Notes: generated from the sequence alone by a model not told the origin. A stretch of DNA of 15,130 nucleotides from an uncultured Clostridia bacterium (GCA_937888895.1 CALASV010000138.1:1-15130); one strand, 5' to 3'; counted from the first letter of the stretch, positions 7,490 to 14,994 are shown. Numbers and translations are program-made.

Positions 7490-8188
7490 ATGCATATTAC
7501 ATTAACAGGAAATTTAGGTAGTGGAAAATCTACATTAAGCAAAATTTTAGAGAATGAATACAAATATGAAATTTTTTCTACGGGAAAAGTAATTAGACAA
7601 ATTGCAAGTGAGCATGGAGTTAGTGTCTTAGAAATGAATAAGTTAATGGAAAAAGACCATAAATATGACCATGAAATTGATAATACTACAGCAAGAATTT
7701 CTAGAGAAAATCCAGATAAAAATATTTTATTTGATTCTAGATTAGCATGGAATTTTGTAGAAAAATCTTTTAAGGTTTTTCTAACGGTAAGTTTAGATGT
7801 AGCTGCAAAGCGTGTCAGTGCAGATTTGACACGAGGTAAAGTAGAAAATTATGAATCTTTAGAAAAAGCAAAAGAACAACTGAAAGAACGAGCAGAAACA
7901 GAAGATAAACGTTATAAAGATATTTATGGAATTGAATATTTTAATATGTCTAATTATAATTTGATTTTAGATTCTACAAATTGTGTTCCAGAAATTTTAG
8001 CAAAAATTTTGAAAGAAGAAGCAGATGCTTATGAGAAAGCAGAACAAGAAGGCAAAGGAAATTATACTAGAATGATACTTTCTCCAAATCGTCCAGAAAC
8101 AGATTTTATGGAGGAAAAGGCAAGAGGTGTTATAACAAAGGAAGTATTACATGGCGTAGAATTTTTAGTAGTTACTATATTCAATTAA
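7490..8188 (+). CDS. Cytidylate-kinase-like P-loop NTPase
   Basis: This 232-residue cytoplasmic protein opens with MHITLTGNLGSGKST. The Walker A loop is G7-x4-GKS and it is followed by a helix typical of nucleoside monophosphate kinases. Later segments fit the cytidylate-kinase-like (Cmk-type) fold: FSTGKVIRQIA, YDHEIDNTTARIS, a FDSRLAW stretch where the Walker-B-like Asp sits, an Arg-containing lid region around ERAETEDKRYKDIY, and LILDSTN near the C-terminus of the fold. The likely reaction is ATP-dependent phosphorylation of CMP/dCMP or a related small substrate, but these stand-alone proteins are not the main Cmk and the substrate is not certain. The ATG at 7490 is preferred over a TTG at 7478 because the family starts at the first strand. 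The last 35 residues are less conserved-looking and end abruptly. Confidence 0.82.
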   Translation: MHITLTGNLGSGKSTLSKILENEYKYEIFSTGKVIRQIASEHGVSVLEMNKLMEKDHKYDHEIDNTTARISRENPDKNILFDSRLAWNFVEKSFKVFLTVSLDVAAKRVSADLTRGKVENYESLEKAKEQLKERAETEDKRYKDIYGIEYFNMSNYNLILDSTNCVPEILAKILKEEADAYEKAEQEGKGNYTRMILSPNRPETDFMEEKARGVITKEVLHGVEFLVVTIFN

Positions 8189-8241
8189 AAATTTATAGAT
8201 AGCTAATTATATATTTGTTACTTATTCATAATTAATCAAAG

Positions 8242-8299
8242 AAGTCCTTTACTATCATTTAGTTCTTTATATATTTGAAGTAGAGGACTTATTTTCTTT
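8242..8299 (+). terminator. Terminator of the kinase-like gene
   Basis: AAGTCCTTTAC (8242-8252) pairs with GTAGAGGACTT (8280-8290), 11 positions with one T-G pair. The loop is long and AT-rich, and a T-rich tail extends to 8299. Confidence 0.7.
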
Positions 8300-8382
8300 A
8301 GTATGTAGAATAATGTATAAGATATTTCTTTTTTTGTAAAACTATTCTTTAAAATGAGTAACATAAATAAGGAGAATAGAAA

Positions 8383-9414
8383 ATGCAAGAGAAGTATAAA
8401 AAAATCATAAAACTTGTTATAATCGTAACAATTGTATATCTTGGCTTTCGTTTTTTATTACCTTTATTTTTGCCTTTTTTATTAGCTTATATGATAGCAT
8501 GGTTTTTAAGGAAACCTGTACAATTTTTAAACCAAAAAATTTATATGAAGCCGATGATTGCAGGTACATTATTAGTAGTATTTGCTTTTTTAATTATAGG
8601 TGGTGGAATTGTTTACGGAATTCGATTATTATTAAAACAATTTGCAGATTTTGCTGCGAATTATGATTTTTATGAAACAGAGTGGAATATTTTTTTAGAA
8701 GGAATTTGTAATTATTGTGATACTTTTTTTCGAGTGAAATCAGGGAGTTCTTTTTCCATATTAAATAATGGTTTAGATGGTATTATATTGTTTTTTCAAG
8801 AAGAATTAATTCCTTTTATAACGAAGCATTCATTAAAAGCAGCCATATCTGTTACTGAATTAGTGGCAACAATTATTGTTATTTTTGTAGCTTCTTTATT
8901 GTTTTTATCAGATATGACAAATGAAAAGAGGATAGGAAAGCAGAAAGATTCTTTTTTTTGGTTAGAATGGAGAGAAGTAAAAAAAGAATTATCAGGAGCA
9001 GGAATTGCTTATTTAAAAACACAGATAATTTTAATTGCCTTAATTAGTTTGACTTGTAGTATTGGTCTTTTTATTATTGAGAATCCGTATGCTTTGTTAT
9101 TTGGTGTAATGATAGGAATTTTAGATGCTTTTCCTGTTTTAGGAAGTGGAATGATTTTAGTACCTTGGGCTATTATTTATTTTGTTCGAGGAAAAATGCT
9201 TTCAGGAGCTGTGCTTTTGACCCTTTATGGAATTTGTCAATTTTTTAGAGAATATTTAGAACCAAAATTATTAGGTGGGAAAATGGGAGTACGACCAGTG
9301 CATAGTTTGATGGCTGTTTATGTGGGGTATGAGTTATTTGGTATTTCTGGAATTTTCTTAGGACCAATGGGGTTAGTATTGATAAAAAGTTTATGGCGTG
9401 TAAGTGAAATATAA
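8383..9414 (+). CDS. AI-2E family transporter (sporulation protein YtvI-like)
   Basis: This 343-residue polytopic membrane protein has about seven to eight hydrophobic helices. The first pair lies at about 8-45, others near 55-80, 155-175, 213-233, 235-256, 258-280 and 305-335. The family signature DAFPVLGSG is at 248-256, and the C-terminal EPKLLGGKMGVRPVHSLMAVYVGYELFGISGIFLGP pattern is typical of AI-2E_transport (PF01594) proteins. The closest functional branch in spore formers is YtvI, an integral membrane protein of sporulation. Other branches export quorum signals or ions, so the substrate is open. AAGGAGA lies 8 bases before the ATG. It stands alone, with a terminator before it and the inverted-repeat element at 9436 after it. 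Confidence 0.88.
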   Translation: MQEKYKKIIKLVIIVTIVYLGFRFLLPLFLPFLLAYMIAWFLRKPVQFLNQKIYMKPMIAGTLLVVFAFLIIGGGIVYGIRLLLKQFADFAANYDFYETEWNIFLEGICNYCDTFFRVKSGSSFSILNNGLDGIILFFQEELIPFITKHSLKAAISVTELVATIIVIFVASLLFLSDMTNEKRIGKQKDSFFWLEWREVKKELSGAGIAYLKTQIILIALISLTCSIGLFIIENPYALLFGVMIGILDAFPVLGSGMILVPWAIIYFVRGKMLSGAVLLTLYGICQFFREYLEPKLLGGKMGVRPVHSLMAVYVGYELFGISGIFLGPMGLVLIKSLWRVSEI

Positions 9415-9435
9415 AATTTTGAAGAGGTTTTTATT

Positions 9436-9562
9436 TAACCGAATTAAATAAGTCCCCCCACTTCAAGTGCGTAAAGCACTAAGTGGTGGGTAGGGGACTT
9501 ATTTATGTCAGGTGGAGCTTACAAGCTCCATCTGACAAGCTACGATAGTAGCTATTCGGTTA
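9436..9562. repeat. Four-way-junction inverted-repeat element
   Basis: An outer 9-bp stem TAACCGAAT (9436-9444) / ATTCGGTTA (9554-9562) encloses three hairpins with almost no unpaired bases between them. H1 is 9446-9504: a 12-bp stem AAATAAGTCCCC / GGGGACTTATTT plus inner CCACTT/AAGTGG and GTGC/GCAC. H2 is 9506-9537: TGTCAGGTGGAGCTT / AAGCTCCATCTGACA. H3 is 9538-9553: AGCTAC-GATA-GTAGCT. The GC-rich palindromes contrast with the AT-rich surroundings. It could be a non-autonomous mobile palindrome (IS200/IS605-like ends), a structured RNA, or a terminator of the flanking convergent genes. No coding capacity was seen. Confidence 0.65.
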
Positions 9563-9568
9563 TAAGCA

Positions 9569-9606
9569 AGTAGCAAAGCGGATTGCGAATATCCGATTGA
9601 CCTACT
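9569..9606. repeat. Further hairpin beside the four-way element
   Basis: AGTAG (9569-9573) pairs with CTACT (9602-9606), and inside it CGGAT (9579-9583) with ATCCG (9591-9595) around the loop TGCGAAT. It starts 6 bases after the four-way element and may be part of the same unit. Confidence 0.45.
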
Positions 9607-9640
9607 ACGAATTTATTTTCATTACAAACACAACAAAAAA

Positions 9641-9859
9641 TTAGAATAACTTCTTAAATGCACTTGCAAAATCTGCTACCTTATCTAAAGAAATTTTTGC
9701 TTTTACTCCATCTACAATTTTTTCAATTGCTTCGTCTGGCAAATCTACTCCAAGTAAATCTTCAATTGCTTTAATAGGGTCTTTTTCAAATGCTTCTTTA
9801 ATGTCTGCATTATCCTTAATCTTTTCTACGATTTCATTGATTTTTTCTTTAATATCCAT
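9641..9859 (-). CDS. Small acidic helical protein, 72 residues
   Basis: The protein starts MDIKEKINEIVEKIKDN and consists of short amphipathic helices rich in Lys, Asp, Glu and Ala. A central DPIKAIEDLLGVDLPDEAIEKIVDGVK segment is followed by a hydrophobic end AFKKLF. The ATG at 9859 is chosen over an upstream in-frame ATG because GAAAGGA lies 8 bases before it. The DP...LLGVDLPDE pattern is common in small clostridial proteins and slightly resembles Nif11-type leader peptides, but there is no Gly-Gly cleavage site, no modifying enzyme nearby and no cysteine, so a peptide-precursor role is not supported. The function is unknown. It has its own strong promoter and converges on the upstream permease gene. 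Confidence 0.8.
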   Translation of the reverse strand: MDIKEKINEIVEKIKDNADIKEAFEKDPIKAIEDLLGVDLPDEAIEKIVDGVKAKISLDKVADFASAFKKLF

Positions 9860-9956
9860 TTTTTTATTTCCTTTCTTTACTACTATATTCCTTCTCCAAA
9901 CTAATCTCATATATGTAATTCTTATATAAATTAGTTCTATCTAATAGACGAATTTT

Positions 9957-9985
9957 ATTTTAGTATATCTTACCACAAATTTCAA
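9957..9985 (-). promoter_or_regulatory. Promoter of the 72-residue protein
   Basis: On the minus strand TTGAAA (9985-9980) and TAAAAT (9962-9957) are separated by 17 bp. The leader is about 90 bases and contains an inverted repeat ACTAAT (9900-9905) / ATTAGT (9930-9935). Confidence 0.65.
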
Positions 9986-10039
9986 TAATTTTTTATTATC
10001 AAACAAAAATTTATTCAAGTTAATGCTTTTCTTCTTTTT

Positions 10040-10055
10040 TCTAATGTGATATCAT
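10040..10055 (+). promoter_or_regulatory. Candidate extended -10 promoter of the LysR gene
   Basis: TG-A-TATCAT at 10047-10055 is an extended -10 element, with a weak TTTTCT 17 bp upstream. The 16 bases 10040-10055 match 14 of 16 in the fucosidase promoter at 12100-12115. Confidence 0.4.
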
Positions 10056-10118
10056 AATAATCAAAGTAACAAAACAATGACAAAATTATTTTAGCTTACC
10101 TAGTTAGGAGGAATACAG

Positions 10119-11018
10119 TTGGATATCAATTATGAACTTTACAAAGTCTTTTATTATGTTGCAAAATCTCTAAGCTTTTCTGATGCTGCCCAAGAGCTTT
10201 TTATTTCTCAGTCTGCTGTCAGCCAATCCATAAAAGTATTAGAATGTCGTCTTGGTCAAACCCTATTTACTAGAAGTACAAAGAAAGTAACTTTAACAAA
10301 AGAAGGCGAAATTTTATTTAAGCACATTGAACCTGCCATTCATCTAATTATGAAGGGGGAAAATCAGCTTATTTCTGGTAAAAAATCTGGTGGTGTACAA
10401 CTTCGTATTGCTTCTACTGATACTATTTGTCGTTACTTTTTAGTTCCTTTTTTTAATGAGTTTCATAAGCACTATCCAGATGTTCATATTAAAGTAATGA
10501 ATGCTTCCTCTCAACAATGTGCACACTATCTTGAGGGAAATCAAGCAGACCTTATTATTACGAACTCCCCAAATCCTGCATTAAATGATACAATGCATAT
10601 TGTTCCTATTCGGGAATTTCACGATATTTTTATTGCTGATAAAACAGCTTATCCTTATGAAAATAAAGAATTAACACTAAAAGAGATTTCTAATCTTCCT
10701 ATTCTTATGCTAGATAAAGGCTCTATTACAAGCACTTTTCTTCATGAGCAATTCTTATCTCATTCAATTGACCTTGCACCTGCAATTGAATTAAATAGCA
10801 ACGATTTACTAATAGACCTAGCATCAATTGGTCTTGGAATTGCTTTTATTCCAGATTTTTGCTTTCATCCAAAAATACAAGAAAATCTTTATATTGTAAA
10901 AACAAAAGAACAGATTCCATCTAGAAAACTTGTAGCTACTTATGATGCTAGTTTTCCATTAGCAGAACCAGCACAATATTTTCTAAATTTAATAAAACAT
11001 CCTGTCCTTTCGGAATAG
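10119..11018 (+). CDS. LysR family transcriptional regulator
   Basis: This 299-residue DNA-binding regulator has an N-terminal winged helix-turn-helix at about 1-60 (LSFSDAAQELFISQSAVSQSIKVLE, with the recognition helix from about 30), a linker helix, and a C-terminal periplasmic-binding-like effector domain from about 90 to 295. The start is a TTG at 10119: AGGAGG at 10106-10111 lies 7 bases before it, and translation gives the family-typical MDINYELYKVFYYVAK. The effector is unknown. LysR proteins usually control a neighbouring or divergent gene. Here the nearest candidates are the divergent 72-residue protein, the two small genes downstream and the fucosidase; none is proven. Confidence 0.93.
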   Translation: MDINYELYKVFYYVAKSLSFSDAAQELFISQSAVSQSIKVLECRLGQTLFTRSTKKVTLTKEGEILFKHIEPAIHLIMKGENQLISGKKSGGVQLRIASTDTICRYFLVPFFNEFHKHYPDVHIKVMNASSQQCAHYLEGNQADLIITNSPNPALNDTMHIVPIREFHDIFIADKTAYPYENKELTLKEISNLPILMLDKGSITSTFLHEQFLSHSIDLAPAIELNSNDLLIDLASIGLGIAFIPDFCFHPKIQENLYIVKTKEQIPSRKLVATYDASFPLAEPAQYFLNLIKHPVLSE

Positions 11019-11041
11019 TTTCTTTCTCCTTTCCATATATA

Positions 11042-11076
11042 TTGGATAGTAGTCTTCTATTAAAGACTATTATCCA
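11042..11076. repeat. 15-bp inverted repeat before the 11101 gene
   Basis: TTGGATAGTAGTCTT (11042-11056) pairs with AAGACTATTATCCAA (11062-11076) around a 5-base loop, with a single G-T position. It follows the LysR stop by 23 bases but is followed by A rather than T on the plus strand, so it is a poor terminator. It lies just upstream of the ribosome binding site of the next gene and could be an operator or a leader hairpin. Confidence 0.7.
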
Positions 11077-11100
11077 AAAAAGAAAGGTAGGACATTAAAA

Positions 11101-11712
11101 ATGGAACAAAAGGTTAGTACTTCTCCCATTCCATTTCGCAATCATACAGCTTTATTACTTTCTACTGCCCTACCTTATTTACAACCTGCCTATCGTGCAC
11201 CTGTAGAACTAGCTATGAAATTTCTAGAATTTACAGAAACATTACATACGATAAATATGTTTTCTCCGTTTTCCAAAGATATTTCTAAAGATAATAAAGA
11301 AAGTGGACTATTTGGCTTAATTAACACATTTGTTCTTGATATTGAGGGACTACTAAATAGTCTTTCTACTGTTTGTACAGGTGACGAAAAAGAAATTATT
11401 GGTATGTTTTTAAATCTTGTTCGTATTAAAAATTTTTATGAAACTTATAGTGATTTAACAAAAATGCCAATGATGTTTGCACCTGATTTTAATCATTCTC
11501 CTATTTGTGAGCCTACTTCTAATGAAACTCAAGAATCTACGATTCAAACATCAGAGGAACAAAATAATTCTAATGAAAAAAATTTTTCTAATAATCCAGC
11601 AGAAACATTTCCTAATATTCCTTTCTTTCCTTCCGACTTTACTTCTATGCTAAATGATGAACAAAAAGAAACTCTCGATTTATTAAAAACCTTATTTTCT
11701 GAAGAAACCTAA
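11101..11712 (+). CDS. Hypothetical protein, 203 residues
   Basis: The ATG at 11101 follows GAAAGGTAGG, about 9 bases upstream. The first 130 residues are helical and moderately hydrophobic (PYLQPAYRAPVELAMKFLEF, then LFGLINTFVLDIEGLLNSL) without a clear membrane span or signal peptide. A linker rich in Asn, Ser, Thr, Gln and Glu (about 140-172) leads to a short C-terminal helix with LNDEQKETLDLLKTLFSEE. I do not recognise a named family. A similar C-terminal pattern (ERKKVATLLKLL) closes the next gene, and both are small helical proteins, so they may act together. The intergenic gap of 96 bp means they need not be one transcript. Confidence 0.8.
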   Translation: MEQKVSTSPIPFRNHTALLLSTALPYLQPAYRAPVELAMKFLEFTETLHTINMFSPFSKDISKDNKESGLFGLINTFVLDIEGLLNSLSTVCTGDEKEIIGMFLNLVRIKNFYETYSDLTKMPMMFAPDFNHSPICEPTSNETQESTIQTSEEQNNSNEKNFSNNPAETFPNIPFFPSDFTSMLNDEQKETLDLLKTLFSEET

Positions 11713-11808
11713 TAAACTTTTCAATAAATATTAAAAATAGCAAAAAACAAAATTTAAAAAACTCTTGAACTTTCAACAAAAAAACTGGATTATATTAGGA
11801 GGATTATT

Positions 11809-12069
11809 ATGTCCGACACTTTTCTAAATGACCCTTTATTTCAAAATCTTTCTCCAATGAAAAAAGCAGTAATTACAGAATTATTAGAAAAAGCTAATAA
11901 TACCTCATTAGATAAAGCATTTCCTCTTCTTTTAAAAGCAAATGCAACCTTAACCAAAAATGGAGAAGCTTTTAGCAGTGAAGAACGAAATATGCTCATT
12001 ATCGAACTCACAAAAAAACTTACTCCAGAAGAACGAAAAAAAGTAGCTACATTGTTAAAACTTCTTTAA
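11809..12069 (+). CDS. Hypothetical protein, 86 residues
   Basis: A small soluble all-helical protein with no signal peptide, cysteine or known motif. It opens MSDTFLNDPLFQNLSPMKKAVITELLEKAN, then has two further helices ending KKLTPEERKKVATLLKLL. AGGAGG lies 6 bases before the ATG. It is preceded by a possible TTGAAC / GATTAT promoter with 17-bp spacing, from about 11765, so it may be transcribed on its own. The pairing with the 11101 gene looks like a conserved clostridial pair from memory, but I cannot name it or its function. Confidence 0.78.
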   Translation: MSDTFLNDPLFQNLSPMKKAVITELLEKANNTSLDKAFPLLLKANATLTKNGEAFSSEERNMLIIELTKKLTPEERKKVATLLKLL

Positions 12070-12106
12070 AAAATTCAAATAGCATCTATAATTTTCTTGT
12101 CTAATG

Positions 12107-12115
12107 TGCTATAAT
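12107..12115 (+). promoter_or_regulatory. Extended -10 promoter of the fucosidase gene
   Basis: TG-C-TATAAT forms a perfect extended -10 element 33 bases before the start codon. No good -35 box lies upstream, as expected for this promoter class. Confidence 0.6.
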
Positions 12116-12147
12116 TAATTCACATATTTTAGTCTTTGGAGGTAACT

Positions 12148-13620
12148 ATGGATAAAAATGCATATTTAAAAACAATTGATGAAGTTATTGCAAAAGGTCC
12201 TTATTCTGCTACTTGGAGTTCCTTAACAAATATGGAATTACCTTCTTGGTTTCCAAAAGCAAAATTTGGTATTTTCATTCATTGGGGATTATATAGCATT
12301 CCAGCTTTTGGTAATGAATGGTATTCTAAAAATATGTATATCAAAGATTCTTGGGAATATAACCATCATATTGAAACATTTGGTCTTCATAAAGATTTTG
12401 GTTATAAAGATTTTATTCCAATGTTCACAGCTGATAAGTTCAATCCAGCAGAGTGGGCAGATTTATTCAAAGAAGCTGGTGCTAAATATATTTTACCAGT
12501 AGCAGAACACCATGATGGTTTTCAAATGTATCAAAGTGAACTTTCCCACTTTAATGCAGCCGAAATGGGTCCAAAACGCGATGTTCTTGGAGAATTAAAA
12601 GCAGAATTTGAAAAACGTGACATGATTTTTGCTACTTCTTCTCACCGTGCAGAACATTTATGGTTTATGGGACATGGCAAAGATTTTGACAGCGATATCA
12701 AAGAACCCTTACAAGTAGGTGACTTCTATTGGCCTTCGATTCAACAACAACCAGAAGACAATTTAGATGTTCATGCAAATCCATATCCAACAGAAGAATA
12801 TTTAACAGATTGGTTGCTTCGTTGCTGTGAATTGATAGATAATTATCGTCCTCGTATTTTATACTTTGATTGGTGGATTCAGCACGAAGGATTTAAAGAA
12901 GCATTACAGAAATTTACAGCTTATTATTATAATCGTGGTGTTGAGTGGGGCACTCCTGTTGCCATTTGTTATAAATACGATGCTATGGCATTTGGTAGTG
13001 CTATCGTTGATGTGGAACGTGGTAAATTTGCTGATACAAAACCTTATTACTGGCAAACAGATACAGCAACAGCGAAAAACTCTTGGTGTTATACAACAAA
13101 TGCTGATTACAAAACACCATTAGAACTCATCTGTTATCTTGTAGATGTCGTAAGTAAAAATGGAAATCTTTTATTAAATGTAGGACCAAAGGGTGACGGT
13201 TCTATCGCAGAACAAGATGTCCATATTTTAAAAGAAATTGGTGCTTGGCTTAAACTTAACGGAGAAGCCATTTATAACAGTAAACCTTGGCGTTACTGTG
13301 CCGAAGGACCTACCAAAGAATCCGAAGGTCATTTCCAAGAAACAACCAATCAATATACATCAAAAGACTTCCGCTTTACTGCTGGAAATGGTGCTATTTA
13401 TGCAACTTGCCTCTCTTACCCAGAAGATGGCGAATTGCTCATTACTTCTCTTTGTCTCCCAGGCGGAACAGGAAAAATATTTGAAGGTATTTTAACCGAA
13501 GTTAGCATACTTGGAACAGACGAACCCGTAACTTATGAACTTACAAATGAAGGTCTTAAAGTTCATGGACCAAAGAAATTTACAGATTACCCTGTTGTAA
13601 TCAAAATTATGACTAACTAA
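12148..13620 (+). CDS. Alpha-L-fucosidase (GH29)
   Basis: This 490-residue enzyme hydrolyses terminal alpha-L-fucose from glycans (glycoside hydrolase family 29). Family landmarks are the FGIFIHWGLYSIPAF motif (His45), AEHHDGFQMY (His121-His122) and the RPRILYFDWW strand, whose Asp241 fits the catalytic nucleophile. KNGNLLLNVGPKGDGSI follows near the end of the barrel, and after it comes a C-terminal beta-sandwich of about 130 residues. No signal peptide is present, so it acts in the cytoplasm on imported fucosylated oligosaccharides. GGAGG at 12138-12142 sets the ATG at 12148; an upstream TTG would lie inside that site. No transporter or other fucose genes are nearby. The acid/base residue was not assigned. 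The gene ends at a shared terminator. Confidence 0.94.
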   Translation: MDKNAYLKTIDEVIAKGPYSATWSSLTNMELPSWFPKAKFGIFIHWGLYSIPAFGNEWYSKNMYIKDSWEYNHHIETFGLHKDFGYKDFIPMFTADKFNPAEWADLFKEAGAKYILPVAEHHDGFQMYQSELSHFNAAEMGPKRDVLGELKAEFEKRDMIFATSSHRAEHLWFMGHGKDFDSDIKEPLQVGDFYWPSIQQQPEDNLDVHANPYPTEEYLTDWLLRCCELIDNYRPRILYFDWWIQHEGFKEALQKFTAYYYNRGVEWGTPVAICYKYDAMAFGSAIVDVERGKFADTKPYYWQTDTATAKNSWCYTTNADYKTPLELICYLVDVVSKNGNLLLNVGPKGDGSIAEQDVHILKEIGAWLKLNGEAIYNSKPWRYCAEGPTKESEGHFQETTNQYTSKDFRFTAGNGAIYATCLSYPEDGELLITSLCLPGGTGKIFEGILTEVSILGTDEPVTYELTNEGLKVHGPKKFTDYPVVIKIMTN

Positions 13621-13627
13621 AATATAG

Positions 13628-13665
13628 AAAACGGAGGATACAATTATTTTGTACCTCCGTTTTTT
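13628..13665. terminator. Bidirectional terminator between fucosidase and greA
   Basis: AAAACGGAGG (13628-13637) pairs with CCTCCGTTTT (13654-13663), and an inner TAC/GTA extends the stem. T follows on the plus strand, and a T-rich TTTTCTATATT follows on the minus strand, so it serves both convergent genes. Confidence 0.88.
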
Positions 13666-14169
13666 CTAAAACCGTCTAATTTTATCTTGAGAATCATCTA
13701 CCGTATTCTCAATGGAACGAATCACTACATAATACTCATATTCCTCATTTACTTTGACTTTTACTCTATCTCCCACTTTCTTTCCATAAATAGCCTTCCC
13801 TATTGGCGATTCTACGCTAATCAATCCATTTAGTGAATCTCCTCTTACTGTTGTTACAATACGGAATGTTTCTACTTCATCATCTTCTTCAAAATAAACT
13901 TCTACGGTATTATTCATTCCTACTTCATCATCTGCTGAAGTATCATCAATAATTTCTGCCGTCTTTATCATTTTTTCTAAATAACGAATTCTACTTTCAT
14001 TTTGATTTTTATCCTTTTTTGCAGCATAATACTCAAAATTTTCACTTAAATCCCCTTGTGCTCTTGCTTCTTTTACTGCCTCTAATGCTTCTTTACGCAC
14101 GACTAATTTTCTATATTCAATTTCTTCTTGCATTTTTTTTATATCACTTTTTGTCAGTTGATTATACAT
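13666..14169 (-). CDS. greA: Transcription elongation factor GreA
   Basis: This 167-residue protein rescues backtracked RNA polymerase by stimulating cleavage of the nascent RNA through the secondary channel. The N-terminal coiled coil (about 8-76) has the conserved tip QGDLSENFEYYAAK, with the acidic residues D40 and E43 that coordinate the catalytic Mg. The C-terminal FKBP-like domain (about 82-155) contains ISVESPIGKAIYGKKVGDRVKV, the polymerase-binding part. The length is slightly above the usual 158, owing to a short tail after the conserved domain. GAAGGA lies about 8 bases before the ATG at 14169. In this genome it may be one of more than one GreA-type factor, which cannot be judged here. 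Confidence 0.94.
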   Translation of the reverse strand: MYNQLTKSDIKKMQEEIEYRKLVVRKEALEAVKEARAQGDLSENFEYYAAKKDKNQNESRIRYLEKMIKTAEIIDDTSADDEVGMNNTVEVYFEEDDEVETFRIVTTVRGDSLNGLISVESPIGKAIYGKKVGDRVKVKVNEEYEYYVVIRSIENTVDDSQDKIRRF

Positions 14170-14224
14170 ATCGTTTTCCTTCTCTATTCTACTATTTCTT
14201 TATTACAACTTATTCCTAATAAAA

Positions 14225-14241
14225 TTACCATTTTCTGGTAA
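14225..14241. promoter_or_regulatory. Short palindrome between greA and the DedA gene
   Basis: TTACCA-TTTTC-TGGTAA is a perfect 6+6 inverted repeat in the 210-bp divergent intergenic region, 56 bases upstream of the greA start. The form fits a dimeric repressor site but could be a chance palindrome in AT-rich DNA. Confidence 0.35.
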
Positions 14242-14379
14242 CAATCAAATCAAGCTATAGAACTAAACTGTTACATTTTCCTCTCAATCCATCGAATACT
14301 CATAGTTCCAATATTATGCATATTTATACTCACAATAAAATATACTATAACAGAACCTATCTCTCCTTTGGAGGTTTTC

Positions 14380-14994
14380 ATGGACTTTTTCGCTCCTCTT
14401 TTTGAACAATATGGTCTCTTTGGTTTATGTCTTATGATTCTTTTAGAATATGCTTGTTTCCCTATTTCTAGTGAAATTGTACTTCCCTTTTGTGGTGCTT
14501 TTGCAAAATCTTATGGTATTTCCTTTTTCCTTTTAATTCCTGGAAGTGTATTAGCAGGTATGATTGGTACTTCTTTTTGCTATTTCATCGGAAGACTTGG
14601 TGGTTCAAAAATACTTACTATGCTAAAAACTCGTTTCCCAAAAACAAAAAAAGGCATCGAAGCCTCCGAAGAAAAAATGGAACGATTTGGTGCTTTAGCT
14701 GTTTGCTTTGGTCGTGTCATTCCTTTATGTCGCACGTATATTGCTTTTATTGCTGGAAGTGTGAAACAACCATTTACACAATTTTTATCTTATTCTTTTT
14801 TTGGTATTACCGTTTGGAATTGTATTTTAATTGGACTTGGTTACTTATTAAAAAGTAATTGGAATGAAGTACAGCGGTATTATGAAGAATATAAAACAAT
14901 CCTCATAGTTACCGCTGTTTTCCTTGTATTTCTATGTTTCATAAGAAAATGGGTATTCAAACGCCATTGTCCCAAAGATGATTCTGTATCATAA
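14380..14994 (+). CDS. DedA family membrane protein
   Basis: This 204-residue integral membrane protein belongs to the DedA (SNARE-associated, VTT) family. Members flip undecaprenyl phosphate or other lipids and support membrane potential. Visible family features are the early LEYACFPISSE (E23, P28, E32), GRLGG at 71-75, the FGRVIPLCR motif (110-118, with conserved R112, P115 and R118), and IAFIAG just after. Membrane segments lie near 12-30, 45-70, 105-125, 140-160 and 170-190. GGAGG at 14370-14374 is 5 bases before the ATG at 14380; an in-frame TTG inside that site would give four more residues. The specific lipid cannot be inferred. It is divergent from greA. No clear terminator follows. 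Confidence 0.92.
   Translation: MDFFAPLFEQYGLFGLCLMILLEYACFPISSEIVLPFCGAFAKSYGISFFLLIPGSVLAGMIGTSFCYFIGRLGGSKILTMLKTRFPKTKKGIEASEEKMERFGALAVCFGRVIPLCRTYIAFIAGSVKQPFTQFLSYSFFGITVWNCILIGLGYLLKSNWNEVQRYYEEYKTILIVTAVFLVFLCFIRKWVFKRHCPKDDSVS

Noticed and set aside
9641..9859. Ribosomally made peptide precursor (Nif11-type leader)
   Set aside because: No double-glycine site, no core-peptide cysteines and no modifying or exporting enzyme nearby.
9641..9910. Longer start for the 72-residue protein at 9910
   Set aside because: The extra 17 residues are encoded by the leader, and the ATG at 9859 has a well-placed GAAAGGA.
12266..13495. Several additional open frames inside the fucosidase gene
   Set aside because: They are out-of-frame shadows of a full-length, clearly conserved GH29 gene.
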